From NCBI RefSeq assembly GCF_005889725.1, contig NZ_VCKX01000105.1, forward strand, positions 1 to 37,853: a stretch of 37,853 bases of DNA, written 5' to 3'. This DNA is from Nonomuraea zeae. Lineage in GTDB: Bacteria; Actinomycetota; Actinomycetes; Streptosporangiales; Streptosporangiaceae. The translations under genes were made by a program, and so were the position numbers. Below are positions 25,580-33,242 of the stretch, piece after piece; the first letter of the stretch is position 1; every line of letters begins with the position of its first letter. The notes beneath the pieces were generated by a model. That model was given only the letters and a program-made list of their open reading frames with translations. It made no database searches and was not told the DNA's origin.

Positions 25580-26215
25580 ATGTCGATGCCGCCAGAGCTA
25601 CGCTACGCAGCGAAGCACGCCAAGGGATTCATGCCCGCCGAGGAGGGTCTCGCCCTGTTCGAGGTCGCCTGCCAGTACGGCAAGCTCGGGCCCGTCTGCG
25701 AGATCGGCACCTACTGCGGCAAGTCCGCCATCTACCTCGGGGCGGCGGCCAGGCAGGCCGGGTCCGTGGTGGTCACGGTGGATCACCATCGGGGGTCCGA
25801 GGAGATCCAGCCGGGGTGGGCGCACCACGATCCGACGCTGGTGGACCCCCGGTTCGGGAAGATGGACTCGCTGCCGACGTTCAGGACCACGATCGCGGCG
25901 GCGGGCCTGGAGGACGAGGTGATCGCGATCGTCGGCCGGTCCGAGCGGGTCGCCCGGCTCTGGAGCACGCCGCTGGGGATGCTGTTCATCGACGGCGGTC
26001 ACTCCGACGAGCCGGTGACCCGCGACTACGAGGGCTGGGCGCCGCACGTCATGGACGGCGGGGCGCTGGTCTTCCACGACATCTACCCCGACCCCGCCGA
26101 CGGCGGGCAGGCGCCGTACCGGGTCTATCTGCGGGCGCTGGAGTCGGGAGCGTTCAAGGAGGTGTCCGTGCACGGCTCGCTCCGCGTGCTGGAGCGGACC
26201 GGACCCGGCATCTAG
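25580..26215 (+). CDS. Class I SAM-dependent methyltransferase (Methyltransf_24 type)
   Basis: A 211-residue Rossmann-fold methyltransferase. Motif I is VCEIGTYCGKSAIYLGAAAR (about 39-58, G-x-x-x-G-x-S variant), then VVTVDHHRGSEEIQPGW. Motif IV/V is MLFIDGGHSDEPVTRDYEGW and a later DGGALVFHDIYPD, which together match the Methyltransf_24 group (cephalosporin-hydroxylase-like or O-methyltransferase-like), with acidic and His residues that may bind a metal. Substrate unknown. The ATG at 25580 lacks a ribosome binding site and follows a -10-like TAGGGT by eight bases, so it is probably leaderless. It is divergent from the PPOX/ferredoxin/ADH operon and probably shares its regulator. Confidence 0.85.
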   Translation: MSMPPELRYAAKHAKGFMPAEEGLALFEVACQYGKLGPVCEIGTYCGKSAIYLGAAARQAGSVVVTVDHHRGSEEIQPGWAHHDPTLVDPRFGKMDSLPTFRTTIAAAGLEDEVIAIVGRSERVARLWSTPLGMLFIDGGHSDEPVTRDYEGWAPHVMDGGALVFHDIYPDPADGGQAPYRVYLRALESGAFKEVSVHGSLRVLERTGPGI

Positions 26216-26245
26216 CGAACGCCCCCTGGGTCCTCGTACGGGGCC

Positions 26246-26797
26246 TCAGCCCGCCTGGGGCGGGTCCTCGCCCACCAGGCCGTCGATCGCCTCGCGGAAC
26301 AGGTCGGTGTGGCCGACGTGCCGGGCGTACTCGTCGTGCACGTCGACCAGGATCCGGCGCACGTTGGGCGCGCGGCCGTCCTCGGTGACGGTGAACCCGG
26401 CGGGCCGGTCGAGTCCGCCGTCGGCGAGCACCCTGGCCACGGCGGCCCGGGTCCGGGCGACGGCCTCGCGCCAGCGGGCGTAGAGCTCGCCGGGCGTGTC
26501 TGCGGCGGCGGCCGCCCATTCCCAGCCGTGTTCCGCGGTGTCCCAGGGCGGCGTGGGCCGCTCCCCGAACAGGCGCCAGGCCGAGGTCTCCTCCTCGACC
26601 CTGGTCAGGTGCTTGATCAGCCCGGCCAGGGTCATCGCGCTCGGCGGGTGCGGCCGGTTCAGCGCGGCGGCGTCCAGGCCGCCGGTCTTCCAGGCGAACT
26701 GGGCACGGGAACGGTCGAGGGCGAACAGCAGCATCTCGACCTCGCCGGCGGTCAGGGACGGCTCGTTGATGACGGTGTCGTCGGTCATGGTCGGCAT
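26246..26797 (-). CDS. DinB/DUF664 family protein (mycothiol-dependent enzyme type)
   Basis: A 183-residue four-helix-bundle protein of the DinB/DUF664 superfamily. Expected metal ligands are the His in TLAGLIKHLTRVEEE and the two His in VDVHDEYARHVGHTDLFREA (HxxxxxHxxH pattern). W-rich MSTs such as SAWRLFG and HGWEWAAAA match the mycothiol-dependent maleylpyruvate-isomerase-like branch. In actinobacteria these proteins are thought to use mycothiol or bacillithiol with a divalent metal in detoxification; the exact reaction is unknown. ATG at 26797, with an alternative at 26788; neither has a good binding site. A CCCGCC-tgg-GGCGGG hairpin at 26250-26264 overlaps the last codons and could serve as a terminator for this convergent pair. 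Confidence 0.88.
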   Translation of the reverse strand: MPTMTDDTVINEPSLTAGEVEMLLFALDRSRAQFAWKTGGLDAAALNRPHPPSAMTLAGLIKHLTRVEEETSAWRLFGERPTPPWDTAEHGWEWAAAAADTPGELYARWREAVARTRAAVARVLADGGLDRPAGFTVTEDGRAPNVRRILVDVHDEYARHVGHTDLFREAIDGLVGEDPPQAG

Positions 26798-26867
26798 GCT
26801 AGGGCTGGTTCCGGACGCTCGCCTTCCGGAATGCGCCTCGCAGTCCTGAACCAGGAGGTGTACGGCG

Positions 26868-27893
26868 CTAGTGGCGCTCGCGGCGGGTCCAGGAGCGGCG
26901 GGTCTGCGACTGCCAGCTCTGGAAGTCCTCGTGGGTGTGCGCCTCGTGCCCGAGCGCGATGAGCGCCCGGTCCGTCCACGAGGCCGCCTCGTCCGGCTCG
27001 GCCCCGGCCAGGATCGGCACGGCCTGCGCCGCGTGCTCGGGCAGCGCCCCCGAGCGCAGCCGGGCGGCCACGGCGAACGCGCATCCCTGCGCCAGGTGGG
27101 CGCGGAACCCGTCGGCCGCCGCGAACTCGGTGAGCCACCACAGCTCCTCGATCTCGGCTCCGCCCGTGTAGGTCGCGGCGAACCCGACCCCGCTCCACAG
27201 GTCGGCCCGCCGCGCCGCCGGATATCCGGTGATCCGGGCGGAGACGTCGTCGGGCGAGGCGCAGTCGTGGTACCAGAGCAGCCGGCCCAGCCCCTGGTCG
27301 AACACCGCGCAGTGGGCCCGCGTGAGCAGGTCGGGCATGGTGCGCTCGCCCACCATGCGGTCGGTCCTGGTCAGGCTCCACTGGAACCCGAACCCGTCCA
27401 CCGCCAGCCAGCGCAGCAGCGGGTGGGCCCGCCGCGCGCCCCATACCGGGCGCAGCCGCAGCAGCGCGTACCCGCGACCGGCGCCGAGGTAGGCGGCGTG
27501 CCGGTGATGCTGGGCGGGGCCGGCAAGTAGCTCGTGAAGGCGCCGGCCCCGTGTCAGCGTGAGCAGGTCGAGTACGGTGCAGGCAGCCGCCGCGCCCTCG
27601 TAGCCGAAGGGGCGCTGCTCTTGCGAAATCTCCTCGACCTTCTCTACTTCTCTCGACATCACCGCGTTGAAGCCGAAGACATACGACTTTTCAGCATTGG
27701 TGAAAACTGTCGGAGAAGCTCCGTCCCTGAGCCGGAACCTTCGCCGGCTCAGATCGGACTCCAGCGGATCCTTGGCCAGGAACCTCCGCAGCCCCCTGGC
27801 TGGGGACAGTGTCGGCTCGGTCCTGACCTGATCCAAGAACGATGTTGTGCCCGTGTCGCCCACGCTTCCCCCGAAGACGCCTCGTACGGCCAC
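26868..27893 (-). CDS. DUF1702 family protein
   Basis: A 341-residue protein with the features of DUF1702. FGFNAVMSREVEKVEEI and RPFGYEGAAAACTVLDLLTL are followed by the conserved WLAVDGFGFQWSLTRTDRMV and CAVFDQGLGRLLWYHDCASP, then YPAARRADLWSGVGFAATYT. Family members are best known from enediyne and other polyketide clusters, where a role near the core PKS has been suggested, but no biochemical function is settled. No PKS gene is present here, so this is an orphan or associated with the glycan genes upstream. The GTG at 27893 is a guess: no ribosome binding site is convincing, and a later GTG (27863, after GGGGGA) is possible. It lies 97 bp downstream of the alpha-toroid gene. Confidence 0.85.
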   Translation of the reverse strand: MAVRGVFGGSVGDTGTTSFLDQVRTEPTLSPARGLRRFLAKDPLESDLSRRRFRLRDGASPTVFTNAEKSYVFGFNAVMSREVEKVEEISQEQRPFGYEGAAAACTVLDLLTLTRGRRLHELLAGPAQHHRHAAYLGAGRGYALLRLRPVWGARRAHPLLRWLAVDGFGFQWSLTRTDRMVGERTMPDLLTRAHCAVFDQGLGRLLWYHDCASPDDVSARITGYPAARRADLWSGVGFAATYTGGAEIEELWWLTEFAAADGFRAHLAQGCAFAVAARLRSGALPEHAAQAVPILAGAEPDEAASWTDRALIALGHEAHTHEDFQSWQSQTRRSWTRRERH

Positions 27894-27990
27894 TCACGAA
27901 GCTAGTAACCCCAATGCGCCTTTCACCGGCGGCGCACCGGATTTCCCCGGCAAAGAACCCGCAAAAGCCCTTGTGCGCCCCCAAGTCGGG

Positions 27991-29046
27991 TCAGAGGCCC
28001 TCGGGGAGCCGCGATCCCGTACCGGCTGCGCATCCGCAGACCTCCGGATCGAACACGGACGTACCCGCGATGTCGCGGAACAGCCCGGAGCCGGGCGACA
28101 GCTGCAGCAGCGCGTCGGCGGCCAGGATCACGGCGGCGGCGGTGTAGCCGGAGCGCTCGTGGGGGAAGTGCTTGCGGTTGGCGAACTGCCAGCCGGTCCA
28201 GTAAGAGCCGTCCTCGTGCCGCAGGTGCTGCATGTCGGAGAAGAGCTTGAGCGCCCGGTCCCGGTCGCCCAGCGCGTCGAGCGCCAGCACCAGCTCGCAG
28301 GTCTCCGCCCCCGTCACCCACGGCTGGTCGGAGACGCACCTGATGCCCAGCCCGGGCACCACGAACGTCGACCACTCGCGTTCGAGCAGCTCGAACGCCT
28401 GCCGCCCGCGTACGGCGCCGCCGAGCACGGGGTAGTACCAGTCCATGGAGTAGCGGCTCTTGTCCGCGAACGCCTCGGGATGCGCCGACAGCACGTGCGC
28501 CAGCCGGTCGGCGGCCAGCTCCCAGTGCGGCTGCGGGTCGCCGAGATGGTCGGCGAGCAGAACGCCGCAGCGCAGCCCCTGGTGGATGGAGGAGCAGCCG
28601 GTGAGCAGCGCGTACGCCGAGGCCCTGCCCTGCGCGTCGCGTTCCCAGACGATCTCGCCGCGCTCGGTCTGGAGCCCCACCACGTAGTCGAGCGCGGCCT
28701 TGACCATGGGCCAGCTCTCCTCGGTGCGGGCCCGGTCGCCGGTGACGAGGTGGTGGTGCCAGACGCCGGCCGCGATGTAGGCGGCGTGGTTCGTCTCGCC
28801 GCCCGGCTCGACCGGCACGCCGTCCACCAGCTTCATCGGCCAGGAGCCGTCGGCGCGCTGGTTGCGGGCCAGCCATTCGTAGCCGCGCCGTACGGGCTCG
28901 GCCAGCCCGGCGACGGACATGGCCATCAGGCACTCGATGTGGTTCCAGGCGTCGACGTGTCCCTCCGGCCAGGGCACCCCGCCGTCGTCCTGCTGCATCG
29001 CCGCGATGCTCCCGGCCGTCCGGACGACCTCCTCGCGGGAGATCAT
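27991..29046 (-). CDS. Alpha/alpha-toroid (prenyltransferase/terpenoid-cyclase fold) protein of unknown activity
   Basis: A 351-residue helical-barrel protein. Repeated QW-like elements (AAMQQDDGGVPWPEGH, WLARNQRADGSWPMKL, RHEDGSYWTGWQFANRKHFP) match the alpha-toroid of squalene/hopene cyclases and protein prenyltransferases. There is no DxDD catalytic motif of class II cyclases, and no zinc triad is evident, so the usual 'prenyltransferase' label may mislead. The conserved acidic and aromatic residues (WPEGHVDAWNHIECLMAMS, HERSGYTAAAV) could equally suit a glycan or lipid-acting (alpha/alpha)6 enzyme. Its start overlaps the methyltransferase stop (29043-29046) and AGGA precedes the ATG. It is coupled with the methyltransferase and GT4 genes, so a role on a shared glycoconjugate is inferred. 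Confidence 0.75.
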   Translation of the reverse strand: MISREEVVRTAGSIAAMQQDDGGVPWPEGHVDAWNHIECLMAMSVAGLAEPVRRGYEWLARNQRADGSWPMKLVDGVPVEPGGETNHAAYIAAGVWHHHLVTGDRARTEESWPMVKAALDYVVGLQTERGEIVWERDAQGRASAYALLTGCSSIHQGLRCGVLLADHLGDPQPHWELAADRLAHVLSAHPEAFADKSRYSMDWYYPVLGGAVRGRQAFELLEREWSTFVVPGLGIRCVSDQPWVTGAETCELVLALDALGDRDRALKLFSDMQHLRHEDGSYWTGWQFANRKHFPHERSGYTAAAVILAADALLQLSPGSGLFRDIAGTSVFDPEVCGCAAGTGSRLPEGL

Positions 29047-29753
29047 GGCTTCCTGACGTAGAGGACCACGCTCTTGCCGATGATCGGGTTGAGCAGGGCT
29101 TCGGCGATCCTGGTCGCGGCGGGACGCTTCATGATGTCCCAGACCAGCAGCTCGTGGTACGCCTTCGCGAGCGGGTGATCGTCGTTGTTGACGCCGACCG
29201 CGCACTTGATCCACCAGTACGGCGCATGCAGGCCGTGGGCGTGGTGGTGCGGGCCGATCTCGAAACCGATGGACTTCAGCTTGGCCGACAGCTCGGCCAG
29301 CGTGTAGATCCGCACGTGCCCGCCGGGAGCCGTGTGATAGTCCTCGTCCAGCGCCCAGCAGACCCGCTCGGGCAGGAAGCTCGGCACGGTGATCGCGGCC
29401 CTGCCGCCCGGCTTGAGCACGCGGAAGAGCTCGCCCATGGCCGCCATGTCGTCGGGGATGTGCTCGAGCACCTCGGCGGCGATCACCCGGTCGAAGCTGC
29501 CGTCCTCGAACGGCATGTCCAGCGCGGTGCCCTGGACGGTCTCGCCGGTGGCGCCCTGGGGCACCTCGCCCGCTTTGTCCATCGCCACGAACATGGCCGC
29601 CACGCTGTCCAGCTCCGTCTGGTCCATGTCGAAGGCGATCACGTCCGCCCCACGGCGCAGCGCCTCGAAGGCGTGCCTGCCGCCTCCGCAGCCCAGGTCG
29701 AGCACGCGCACGCCAGGGCCGACGGGCAGCCGGGCGAAGTCCACGGTGAGCAC
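29043..29753 (-). CDS. Class I SAM-dependent methyltransferase (Methyltransf_11 type)
   Basis: A 236-residue methyltransferase. Motif I is VRVLDLGCGGGRHAFEALRR (about 16-35), motif II VIAFDMDQTEL, motif IV FDRVIAAEVLEHIPDDMAAM and motif V LFRVLKPGGRAAITVPSFLP, the UbiE-like arrangement. The C-terminal His-rich HHHAHGLHAPYWWIKCAVGV is less common. The acceptor is unknown; from the operon it is likely a sugar or lipid intermediate handled by the neighbouring GT4 enzyme. GTG at 29753 with GGAGGAG six bases upstream, which decides the start. It is 20 bp after the GT4 stop and overlaps the alpha-toroid gene by four bases. Confidence 0.9.
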   Translation of the reverse strand: MLTVDFARLPVGPGVRVLDLGCGGGRHAFEALRRGADVIAFDMDQTELDSVAAMFVAMDKAGEVPQGATGETVQGTALDMPFEDGSFDRVIAAEVLEHIPDDMAAMGELFRVLKPGGRAAITVPSFLPERVCWALDEDYHTAPGGHVRIYTLAELSAKLKSIGFEIGPHHHAHGLHAPYWWIKCAVGVNNDDHPLAKAYHELLVWDIMKRPAATRIAEALLNPIIGKSVVLYVRKP

Positions 29754-29773
29754 TCGGTTCTCCTCCGTTAAGG

Positions 29774-31021
29774 TCAGCTGGTTCGGTGGGCCGCGATGGC
29801 CTCGTGGTAGGCCTCGACGGTTTTCTTGGCCACGACGTGCCAGGTGTAGCGCTCCATGACCCGGTCGTAGCCGGCCCGGCCCACCCGCTCGCGCTCCTCG
29901 GGCGAGTCGTGCAGGCGGCGCAGCACCGCGGCCAGTTCCTCGGCGTCGCCGGGCGGCACCTGGATGGCCGCGTCGCCGACGACCTCGGGCAACGCGCCCG
30001 TACGGCTGGCCACCAGGGGCGTGCCGCAGGCCATGTGCTCGACGGCGGGCAGCGAGAAGCCCTCATAGAGCGAGGGCACGACGGAGGTCTCCGAGGTGGC
30101 GATCAGCTCGCCCAGCTCGTCGTCGGAGATGCCGTGCACGAAGCGGACCCGGTCCTGGAGTGACAGCTCCTGGACGAGCTGCTCGGTCGGGCCGCCGGGC
30201 GTGGGCTTGCTGACCACGGTGAGGTGCACGTCGCGCTCGGTGGCCAGCTTGGCCACGGCGCGCAGCAGCGTCGCCACGCCCTTCATGGGGGAGTCGGCGC
30301 TGGCGACCGCGACGATCGAGCCCTTGCGCTTGGGCTTGTCCGGGCGCGGGTGGAAGTAGCGGGTGTCGACCCCGAGCGGGATCAGCCGCATGTTCGCCTG
30401 CGGGACGTTGAAGTCGCGGTGGATGTCGGCCAGCGACGACTCGCTGACGGTCAGGATGGGGCTCAGGCGGGGTGCGACGCGGGACTGCATCTTCACGAAG
30501 CCGTACCACCTGCGCATGCTCAGCCGCTTCGCGCCCTTGGCGGCCTCCAGCTCGATGCGCCGGTCCACGCTGATCGGGTGGTGGATCGTGCCCACCACGG
30601 GGAACAGCTTCTGGATGCCGAGCAGGCCGTAGCCCAGGGTCTGGTTGTCCTGGACGACGTCGAAGTCGCCGATCCGCTTCTTCAGCTCGCGGTGGGCGCG
30701 CAGCGTGAACGTCAGTGGCTCGGGGAACCCGGCGGTCCACATCGTGGCGACTTCGAGCCAGTCGATCCAGTCGCGGTACTCGTGCAGCTTGGGCGTTCTG
30801 AACGGGTCTTCGTCGCGGTAGAGGTCGAGACTGGGCACCTCGCGCAGGATGACGCCCTCGTCCAGCTCTGGGTAGGGCTGCCCGGAGAACACCTCGACGT
30901 GGTGGCCGAGCTCCACCAGCTCGCGGCTCAGATGGCGAAGATAGACGCCCTGGCCGCCGCAGGTGGGTTTGCTGCGGTAGGACAGCAGCGCGATCCGCAG
31001 CATTCGCTCCCGCACGGACAC
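29774..31021 (-). CDS. Glycosyltransferase family 4 protein
   Basis: A 415-residue GT-B glycosyltransferase. The N-terminal acceptor domain begins LRIALLSYRSKPTCGGQGVY, with the glycine-rich acceptor loop, then VVQDNQTLGYGLLG and VVGTIHHPISVDRRI. The C-terminal donor domain carries IPLGVDTRYFHPRP, VAVASADSPMKGVATLLRAV and the EX7E-type SLYEGFSLPAVEHMACGTPL that binds the nucleotide sugar. It transfers a sugar from an NDP-sugar, with retention of configuration, to a lipid or protein-linked acceptor at the inner membrane (no TM segment seen). I take GTG at 31021 (GGAG seven bases before it); ATG at 31003 is the shorter alternative. It heads the operon with the methyltransferase and alpha-toroid protein, divergent from gmd. 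Confidence 0.9.
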   Translation of the reverse strand: MSVRERMLRIALLSYRSKPTCGGQGVYLRHLSRELVELGHHVEVFSGQPYPELDEGVILREVPSLDLYRDEDPFRTPKLHEYRDWIDWLEVATMWTAGFPEPLTFTLRAHRELKKRIGDFDVVQDNQTLGYGLLGIQKLFPVVGTIHHPISVDRRIELEAAKGAKRLSMRRWYGFVKMQSRVAPRLSPILTVSESSLADIHRDFNVPQANMRLIPLGVDTRYFHPRPDKPKRKGSIVAVASADSPMKGVATLLRAVAKLATERDVHLTVVSKPTPGGPTEQLVQELSLQDRVRFVHGISDDELGELIATSETSVVPSLYEGFSLPAVEHMACGTPLVASRTGALPEVVGDAAIQVPPGDAEELAAVLRRLHDSPEERERVGRAGYDRVMERYTWHVVAKKTVEAYHEAIAAHRTS

Positions 31022-31177
31022 CCCTTTCTCCGCCGGTAAGGCCCGGAGACGGGCGTGTACCGTGAAAGATGACCTTAGTCCGAGAAGGCTACCATTCGGT
31101 AGGTCACCGAGAATTGTTCACAATGGCCGTCTTAGGCCGTGCGAACTGCGACGTTGCTGTAACCGAGCGTGGTTCGG

Positions 31178-31191
31178 TGGAACGTGTTCTA
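31178..31191. promoter_or_regulatory. KstR-like palindrome in the GT4/gmd divergent region
   Basis: TGGAACGTGTTCTA (31178-31191) matches TNNAACNNGTTNNA at all fixed positions, and its core GAACGTGTTC is nearly perfectly palindromic. It lies 114 bp before gmd and 157 bp before the GT4 start. The rest of the 283-bp gap shows a small hairpin (CTACC-attc-GGTAG, 31089-31102) but no clear promoter hexamers. Confidence 0.5.
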
Positions 31192-31304
31192 GGTGACCTG
31201 ATGCTCTATCCAGGCGCATAGCTGTACATTCCCGTCCCAAAGGGATGCGGCACGGTGGGCCGCGTCCGGCGGGCCACCGCAGGTAGCGATAGTTGGAGGA
31301 CCCC

Positions 31305-32336
31305 TTGGCCAGGCGCGCTCTGATCACCGGCATCACGGGCCAGGACGGTTCCTATCTGGCGGAGCACCTGCTGGAGCAGGGGTACGAGGTGTGGGGCCTG
31401 GCCAGGGGCCAGGCGAACCCGCGCGTGTCGCGGATGCGCAAGCTGCTCTCCGACGTCCAGGTGGTGCGGGGTGACCTGCTGGATCAGGGCTCGCTGATCT
31501 CGGCGGTGGAGCGGGTCCAGCCGGACGAGGTGTACAACCTGGGCGCGATCTCGTTCGTGCCCATGTCGTGGGAGCAGGCGGAGCTCACGGCCGAGGTGAC
31601 CGGGATGGGCGTGCTGCGGATGCTCGAAGCCATCCGGGTGTGCTCGGGCGTGTCGCGAGGGGGCGGAGGAGCGGCCTCACCCGGACAGATCCGCTTTTAT
31701 CAGGCTTCGTCGTCCGAAATGTTCGGGCAGGTCAGCGAGACCCCCCAGAACGAGCGCACCGCCTTCCACCCGCGCTCGCCGTACGGGGTGGCGAAGGCGT
31801 ACGGGCACTTCCTGACGCAGAACTACCGGGAGTCGTACGGGATGTTCGCCGTGTCGGGGATCCTGTTCAACCACGAGTCGCCGCGGCGGGGCGCCGAGTT
31901 CGTCACCAGGAAGGTGTCGCTCGGGGTGGCGCGGATCAAGCTCGGGCTGGCCTCGGAGCTGCGGCTGGGCAACCTGGAGGCCAGGCGGGACTGGGGCTTC
32001 GCGGGGGACTACGTCAAGGCGATGCACCTGATGCTGCAGGCCGCCAAGCCCGAGGACTACGTGGTCGGGACCGGGCGGATGAAGTCGGTCAGGGAGCTGG
32101 CGCAGGCGGCGTTCGCGGCGGCGGGGCTGGACTGGGAGCAGTACGTGGTGACGGACCAGACGCTGCACCGGCCGGCCGAGGTGGATCTGCTGTGCGCGGA
32201 CCCGAAGAAGGCGCGGGTGCAGCTGGGGTGGGAGCCCAAGGTGCCGTTCGACGAGCTGGTGGCCCTCATGGTCGAGTCCGACCTCCGGCTGCTGTCGGCC
32301 GGCGGGGACACCGACCAGGACAGCTCCTGGCCGTGA
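31305..32336 (+). CDS. gmd: GDP-mannose 4,6-dehydratase
   Basis: A 343-residue extended SDR. The cofactor loop GITGQDGSYLAEHLLEQGYE (about 9-28) is the GMD signature, followed by VYNLGAISFVPMSWEQ. The catalytic Ser-Glu is in FYQASSSEMFGQVSETPQNE, the Tyr/Lys pair in PYGVAKAYGHF, and NHESPRRGAEFVTRK follows. It converts GDP-D-mannose to GDP-4-keto-6-deoxy-D-mannose. The TTG at 31305 is the start: GGAGGA (31295-31300) lies four bases upstream, whereas the TTG at 31293 overlaps that site. No GDP-fucose synthase or RMD reductase gene is adjacent, so the product is finished elsewhere. Residues around 112-122 (VCSGVSRGGGGAASPGQ) form a Gly-rich insertion not usual in the family. Divergent from the GT4 operon. 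Confidence 0.9.
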   Translation: MARRALITGITGQDGSYLAEHLLEQGYEVWGLARGQANPRVSRMRKLLSDVQVVRGDLLDQGSLISAVERVQPDEVYNLGAISFVPMSWEQAELTAEVTGMGVLRMLEAIRVCSGVSRGGGGAASPGQIRFYQASSSEMFGQVSETPQNERTAFHPRSPYGVAKAYGHFLTQNYRESYGMFAVSGILFNHESPRRGAEFVTRKVSLGVARIKLGLASELRLGNLEARRDWGFAGDYVKAMHLMLQAAKPEDYVVGTGRMKSVRELAQAAFAAAGLDWEQYVVTDQTLHRPAEVDLLCADPKKARVQLGWEPKVPFDELVALMVESDLRLLSAGGDTDQDSSWP

Positions 32337-32360
32337 GCCGGCTCGGCGCCGGTGGCCCGG

Positions 32361-33182
32361 TCACCGGGACGCCTGGCGGAAGGCTCCGGGCGTCATGCCG
32401 AAACAGCGGGTGAACCATCTGGTCAGGTGGCTCTGGTCCGCGAAGCCCGTCGAGGCCGCGGCCTCGCCCAGCGGCGTGCCGGCGGCTATCAGGGTGCGGG
32501 CGGTGCGCAGGCGTAGCTGGCGCTGATAGTCGCTCGGCGACAGGCCGTACTCGGACTTGAAGGCGCGATAGACGGCGAAGCGGCTGGCGGCCGTGGCCCG
32601 CGCCAGGTCGTCGATGGTGAGGTCGTCGCGCAGCCGGTCGTGCAGCACCTGCCTGGCCTGCCCGGCGATCCTGGCCGCCCGGCTCGGCCCGCCGGCCGGG
32701 GCGACCGGGGTCGTGGCCGCGCGGCGTACGATGCCCGCGATCGTGGCGGTGAGCAGCTCGTCGCGGCGCAGGGCCGTCGCGTCGCCGAGGAGCGCGGCGT
32801 GCAGGGCGCGCAGCGCGCCCGCCAGGGCGGCGTCGTCGACCACCGGGGCGGCGAAGACCGGCAGGCCGGCCTTGCGGCCCGTCGCGTCCGCAAGGGCGCC
32901 GGAGACGAGCTCCGGGCCGATGTGGACGATCCGGTACGTGAAGCCGAGCGCGTCCGTGGCGTGGCCGTCGTGCGGGTCCTCCGGATTGAACGCCATGACC
33001 ATGCCGGTCGCGCTCGTGTGCGCCCCGCCCCGGCAGCTGAACGACTGCGCGCCGGTCTCCGTCACCCCGAATGAGTAGGTCTCGTGGCTGTGGCGGTGGT
33101 AGACGTGCTGCTCGAAGTGGGCGTGCATGGCCTCCAGCGGCCGGTCGGGCGACCGCCAGTATCGGGACCAGTCATGCGGCAC
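32361..33182 (-). CDS. AraC-family transcriptional regulator
   Basis: A regulator of about 273 residues. The N-terminal cupin sensor domain (PLEAMHAHFEQHVYHRHSHE, then GMVMAFNPEDPHDGHATDAL with its metal-type His residues) binds a ligand. The C-terminal double helix-turn-helix contains ARATAASRFAVYRAFKSEYG and AAASTGFADQSHLTRWFTRC with FGMTPGAFRQ, the classical AraC/XylS signature. The start is uncertain: I use the GTG at 33182 because it directly precedes the conserved PHDW, and GGAG stands just upstream; another GTG is adjacent at 33185. It is divergent from the HTH/AHSA1 operon and shares its short, AT-rich intergenic region, so cross-regulation is likely. Confidence 0.88.
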   Translation of the reverse strand: MPHDWSRYWRSPDRPLEAMHAHFEQHVYHRHSHETYSFGVTETGAQSFSCRGGAHTSATGMVMAFNPEDPHDGHATDALGFTYRIVHIGPELVSGALADATGRKAGLPVFAAPVVDDAALAGALRALHAALLGDATALRRDELLTATIAGIVRRAATTPVAPAGGPSRAARIAGQARQVLHDRLRDDLTIDDLARATAASRFAVYRAFKSEYGLSPSDYQRQLRLRTARTLIAAGTPLGEAAASTGFADQSHLTRWFTRCFGMTPGAFRQASR

Positions 33183-33203
33183 CACTCCATTGTCGCCGCT
33201 GTA

Positions 33204-33233
33204 TTGACAAAGAGGATTTTTATGTAAAGGATT
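33204..33233 (+). promoter_or_regulatory. AT-rich divergent regulatory region
   Basis: A perfect -35-like TTGACA (33204-33209) is followed by an imperfect direct repeat, AAAGAGGATTTT (33209-33220) and AAAGGATTGTTTTT (33226-33239), 17 bp apart. The -10 for the plus-strand gene is not clear. AAGGA in the second copy may be the ribosome binding site for the ATG at 33243. This is the likely operator for the HTH protein or the AraC protein. Confidence 0.45.
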
Positions 33234-33242
33234 GTTTTTGCG

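Noticed and set aside
26868..27893. Enediyne biosynthesis cluster
   Set aside because: DUF1702 occurs in such clusters, but no PKS, thioesterase or other enediyne gene is in the window.
27991..29046. Squalene-hopene cyclase or protein prenyltransferase
   Set aside because: The fold-like repeats are present but the DxDD and zinc-ligand motifs are not, and the protein is about half the length of a hopene cyclase.
31069..31221. 50-codon open frame in the GT4/gmd gap
   Set aside because: Its third-position GC is only about half, far below the neighbours. It contains TTA codons, lacks a convincing ribosome binding site, and no family is recognisable.
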